Source of the DNA: Pseudomonadota bacterium | GTDB lineage: Bacteria > Bdellovibrionota > Bacteriovoracia > Bacteriovoracales > Bacteriovoracaceae | Assembly (NCBI GenBank): GCA_027488375.1 | Contig: JAIYBW010000005.1 | Span: 124,001-188,000, forward strand | Length of the DNA stretch: 64,000 nt | Reading direction: 5' to 3' | In this document: in pieces, positions 62,331 to 64,000 of the stretch | Layout: every line of letters starts with the position of its first letter | Position numbering within the stretch: position 1 is the stretch's first letter | Program-made: the position numbers and the translations under genes | The notes under the pieces: model-generated | What the model saw: only the letters and a program-made list of their open reading frames with translations | Databases searched by the model: none | Told to the model about the DNA's origin: nothing

Positions 62331-63797
62331 TTATTTTATGTAGATAACTGCATTACCAGAAATCACCATCACCTTTTCCCAGAATATACCTAGAAAAAGA
62401 ACAGGGATAAAAAGACCGATGATGACGGCCTGATTCATAGGTGTGAAACCAGCAACTTTTACTTCCCCATCTGCTTGACCAAAAATCATCGTTTTAGCGA
62501 GTTTTACATAATAGTAAAGTGAAATAACTGAGTTAATTGCTGCAACAATAGCTATGCCATAGAGTTTTTTCTCGATGACGACGGAAAAGATATTAAATTT
62601 AGCAATAAAACCACTAAATGGTGGCATACCAGCAAGTGAGAAAAGAACAGCTGCCATAATGATCGCCATCACAGGATGCTTATAGATAAGCCCTCTGAAA
62701 ACATCATAGGAATCAGTCCCATACATGTCTGAAAGATGTGAAGTAATATAAAAAGCAATTAGAGTCATAAACATGTAAACGATTCCATAAAAAAGAATCG
62801 CTCTTATACCCACATCATTCAAAACGACAACACCTAAAATCATCAACCCAACATGGCCAATTGATGAAAAGGCGAGAAGTCTTTTAACAGAGTTTTGTCC
62901 AATGGCCGTCACATTACCAACCGTCATAGTCATGGCGGAGATAACAATCATGAGCCCGACCCAAGAAACAGTTAAAACCTGAACCTCTGAAAAGAAGATC
63001 ATTGAAATTCGAATAAGGGCTGCAAGGCCTGCCATTTTTGGAACGATCGCAAAAAAAGCTGTCACCGGGATAGGGGAGCCCTGATAAACATCAGGTGTCC
63101 ACATATGGAATGGGAAGAGTGAAATTTTGTAACCGATTCCGACAAAGAAAAGTACAAATGAGACGAGAACAATCGCGAGACTTGTTCCTTGAAGAGATGG
63201 AAGTTTCGCAACCATTTCAACAAACTGGATTGAACCAAGAGCACCATAAAGGTGACTGATACCATAAAGAGCAACCCCAGCAGATAGACCGCCATAGAGT
63301 GCATACTTCATCCCTGCTTCTGTTGAACTTGCTTCATCTCTTTTAAATGAACTCATTACATAAGAAAGGATTGATAGTGTTTCAATACCTAGATAAAGTG
63401 TGAGCATATTATTGGCAGAAGCAAGTAACATCCCACCAATAAGAACACCTACGGCCATAATTGAAAATTCAGACTTCAAATTTGGATAAATATCTTTTGA
63501 AGAATAACTTAGAAAAATAGCACCCATCGTTCCAACGACCATCACAATTTTAATCAATGTACTGAACGGATCAATCGTAATGGCATTATGGAAAATATGT
63601 TCCGGAGCCTCTCCAAGATTGGAGAAAAGAAAACCTAAAGTAACAAGAAGAACGGCCAAGGCATAACCAATAATTTTACCACGGCTTGCATTTTCATCTT
63701 TTACAGTAGATTCAGCTACCAAAAGTGTGGTCATAAGAATCACACAAATGACCTCTGGAATATATAAGCTTAGATAACCAAAAAGCTGTTGAATCAC
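62331..63797 (-). CDS. nuoN: NADH-quinone oxidoreductase subunit N
   Basis: NuoN is an antiporter-like proton-pumping subunit of respiratory complex I. The 488-residue product has fourteen membrane helices, the conserved glutamate in GIETLSILSYV near residue 136, the lysine in YKISLFPFHMWTPDVYQGSP near 225 and the KRLLAFSSIGHVG segment near 305. It starts at GTG 63797 with AGAGG upstream. It is the last gene of the nuo operon, which continues leftward from outside the right edge. Confidence 0.95.
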   Translation of the reverse strand: MIQQLFGYLSLYIPEVICVILMTTLLVAESTVKDENASRGKIIGYALAVLLVTLGFLFSNLGEAPEHIFHNAITIDPFSTLIKIVMVVGTMGAIFLSYSSKDIYPNLKSEFSIMAVGVLIGGMLLASANNMLTLYLGIETLSILSYVMSSFKRDEASSTEAGMKYALYGGLSAGVALYGISHLYGALGSIQFVEMVAKLPSLQGTSLAIVLVSFVLFFVGIGYKISLFPFHMWTPDVYQGSPIPVTAFFAIVPKMAGLAALIRISMIFFSEVQVLTVSWVGLMIVISAMTMTVGNVTAIGQNSVKRLLAFSSIGHVGLMILGVVVLNDVGIRAILFYGIVYMFMTLIAFYITSHLSDMYGTDSYDVFRGLIYKHPVMAIIMAAVLFSLAGMPPFSGFIAKFNIFSVVIEKKLYGIAIVAAINSVISLYYYVKLAKTMIFGQADGEVKVAGFTPMNQAVIIGLFIPVLFLGIFWEKVMVISGNAVIYIK

Positions 63798-63809
63798 AAA
63801 AAACCTCTC

Positions 63810-64000
63810 TTAGAATTTGGCCATCAAATCAACAAGCTGCCCAACTGATGCTTTCATCACATTCAGAAGAGGGCTTGGGAAGATACCAAAAACAATCACA
63901 GCGATACAAAGTGGTAACATGTAAAAAACTTCACGAGCATTCATGTCATCATAGTCTTCAATCTCAGGATTAACTTCACCAAAGAACATACGCTTAAACA
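63810..64000 (-). CDS. nuoM: NADH-quinone oxidoreductase subunit M (C-terminal end, truncated by window edge)
   Basis: The open frame enters from the right edge and ends at the stop 63810-63812. The 63 residues seen carry KRMFFGEVNPE, the typical NuoM C-terminal signature, and a last membrane helix (MLPLCIAVIVFGIFP). Its stop lies 12 bases before the nuoN start, the standard nuoM-nuoN order. Confidence 0.85.
   Translation of the reverse strand, partial: FKRMFFGEVNPEIEDYDDMNAREVFYMLPLCIAVIVFGIFPSPLLNVMKASVGQLVDLMAKF

Noticed and set aside
1..64000. CRISPR array or insertion sequence
   Set aside because: I saw no regularly spaced repeats, no cas genes and no transposase anywhere in the window.

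Overview
The window looks like a chromosomal segment from a predatory, flagellated member of the Bdellovibrionota, most likely of the Bacteriovorax/Halobacteriovorax type. The DNA is AT-rich. The grounds for this placement are a flagellar filament gene set (flagellin, FliD, FliS, a FliT-like protein), two PilZ-type proteins, an MglA-type polarity GTPase, RNase J, a GYF/TPR giant membrane protein, and a complete meso-DAP type murein and division (dcw) cluster with a PASTA-tailed FtsI. Placement below phylum is inference from gene content only.

Region 1 (1-11.5 kb): a partial membrane-protein gene at the left edge faces away from a plus-strand run: fliD, fliS, fliT-like, a GT9-like glycosyltransferase, a small unknown gene, a histidine kinase, a single-domain response regulator, nadK, then recN with its own promoter. 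Facing it on the minus strand are flagellin, a YcgR-like PilZ gene and a metallophosphoesterase.

Region 2 (11.6-17.9 kb): minus-strand housekeeping genes (prmA, rsmE, an RDD protein, rfaE2, an unknown gene), then divergent udk, RNase J and a membrane B-box zinc-finger protein, ended by a bidirectional terminator.

Region 3 (17.9-40.2 kb): a long minus-strand string runs from the SRP RNA gene and dnaX through ybaB, recR, a roadblock-like gene, mglA, a dksA-like gene and mtnP into rsmH-ftsL-ftsI-murE-murF-mraY-murD-ftsW-murG-murC-murB-ftsQ-ftsA-ftsZ. One small secreted-protein gene is inserted in the opposite direction between murC and murB. mraZ and ddl are absent from their usual places. The MurD has lost the P-loop lysine and two other catalytic residues.

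Region 4 (40.2-57.5 kb): an accessory-looking stretch of envelope genes punctuated by tRNA genes. It holds GT-C membrane glycosyltransferases, a polyprenyl-phosphate mannose synthase, a PAP2 phosphatase, an OafA-type acyltransferase, two SAM methyltransferases and an outer-membrane-like protein. Among them are tadA, pdxH, a METTL25-like methyltransferase and a SET-domain protein. A sigma-54 activator gene is followed at once by a near-consensus sigma-54 promoter and a roughly 125-nt non-coding stretch ending in a strong terminator. I consider that the most interesting candidate system here.

Region 5 (57.5-64 kb): serS followed by two tRNA-Ser genes, a 1062-residue GYF/TPR membrane protein, nuoN and the end of nuoM, all on the minus strand.
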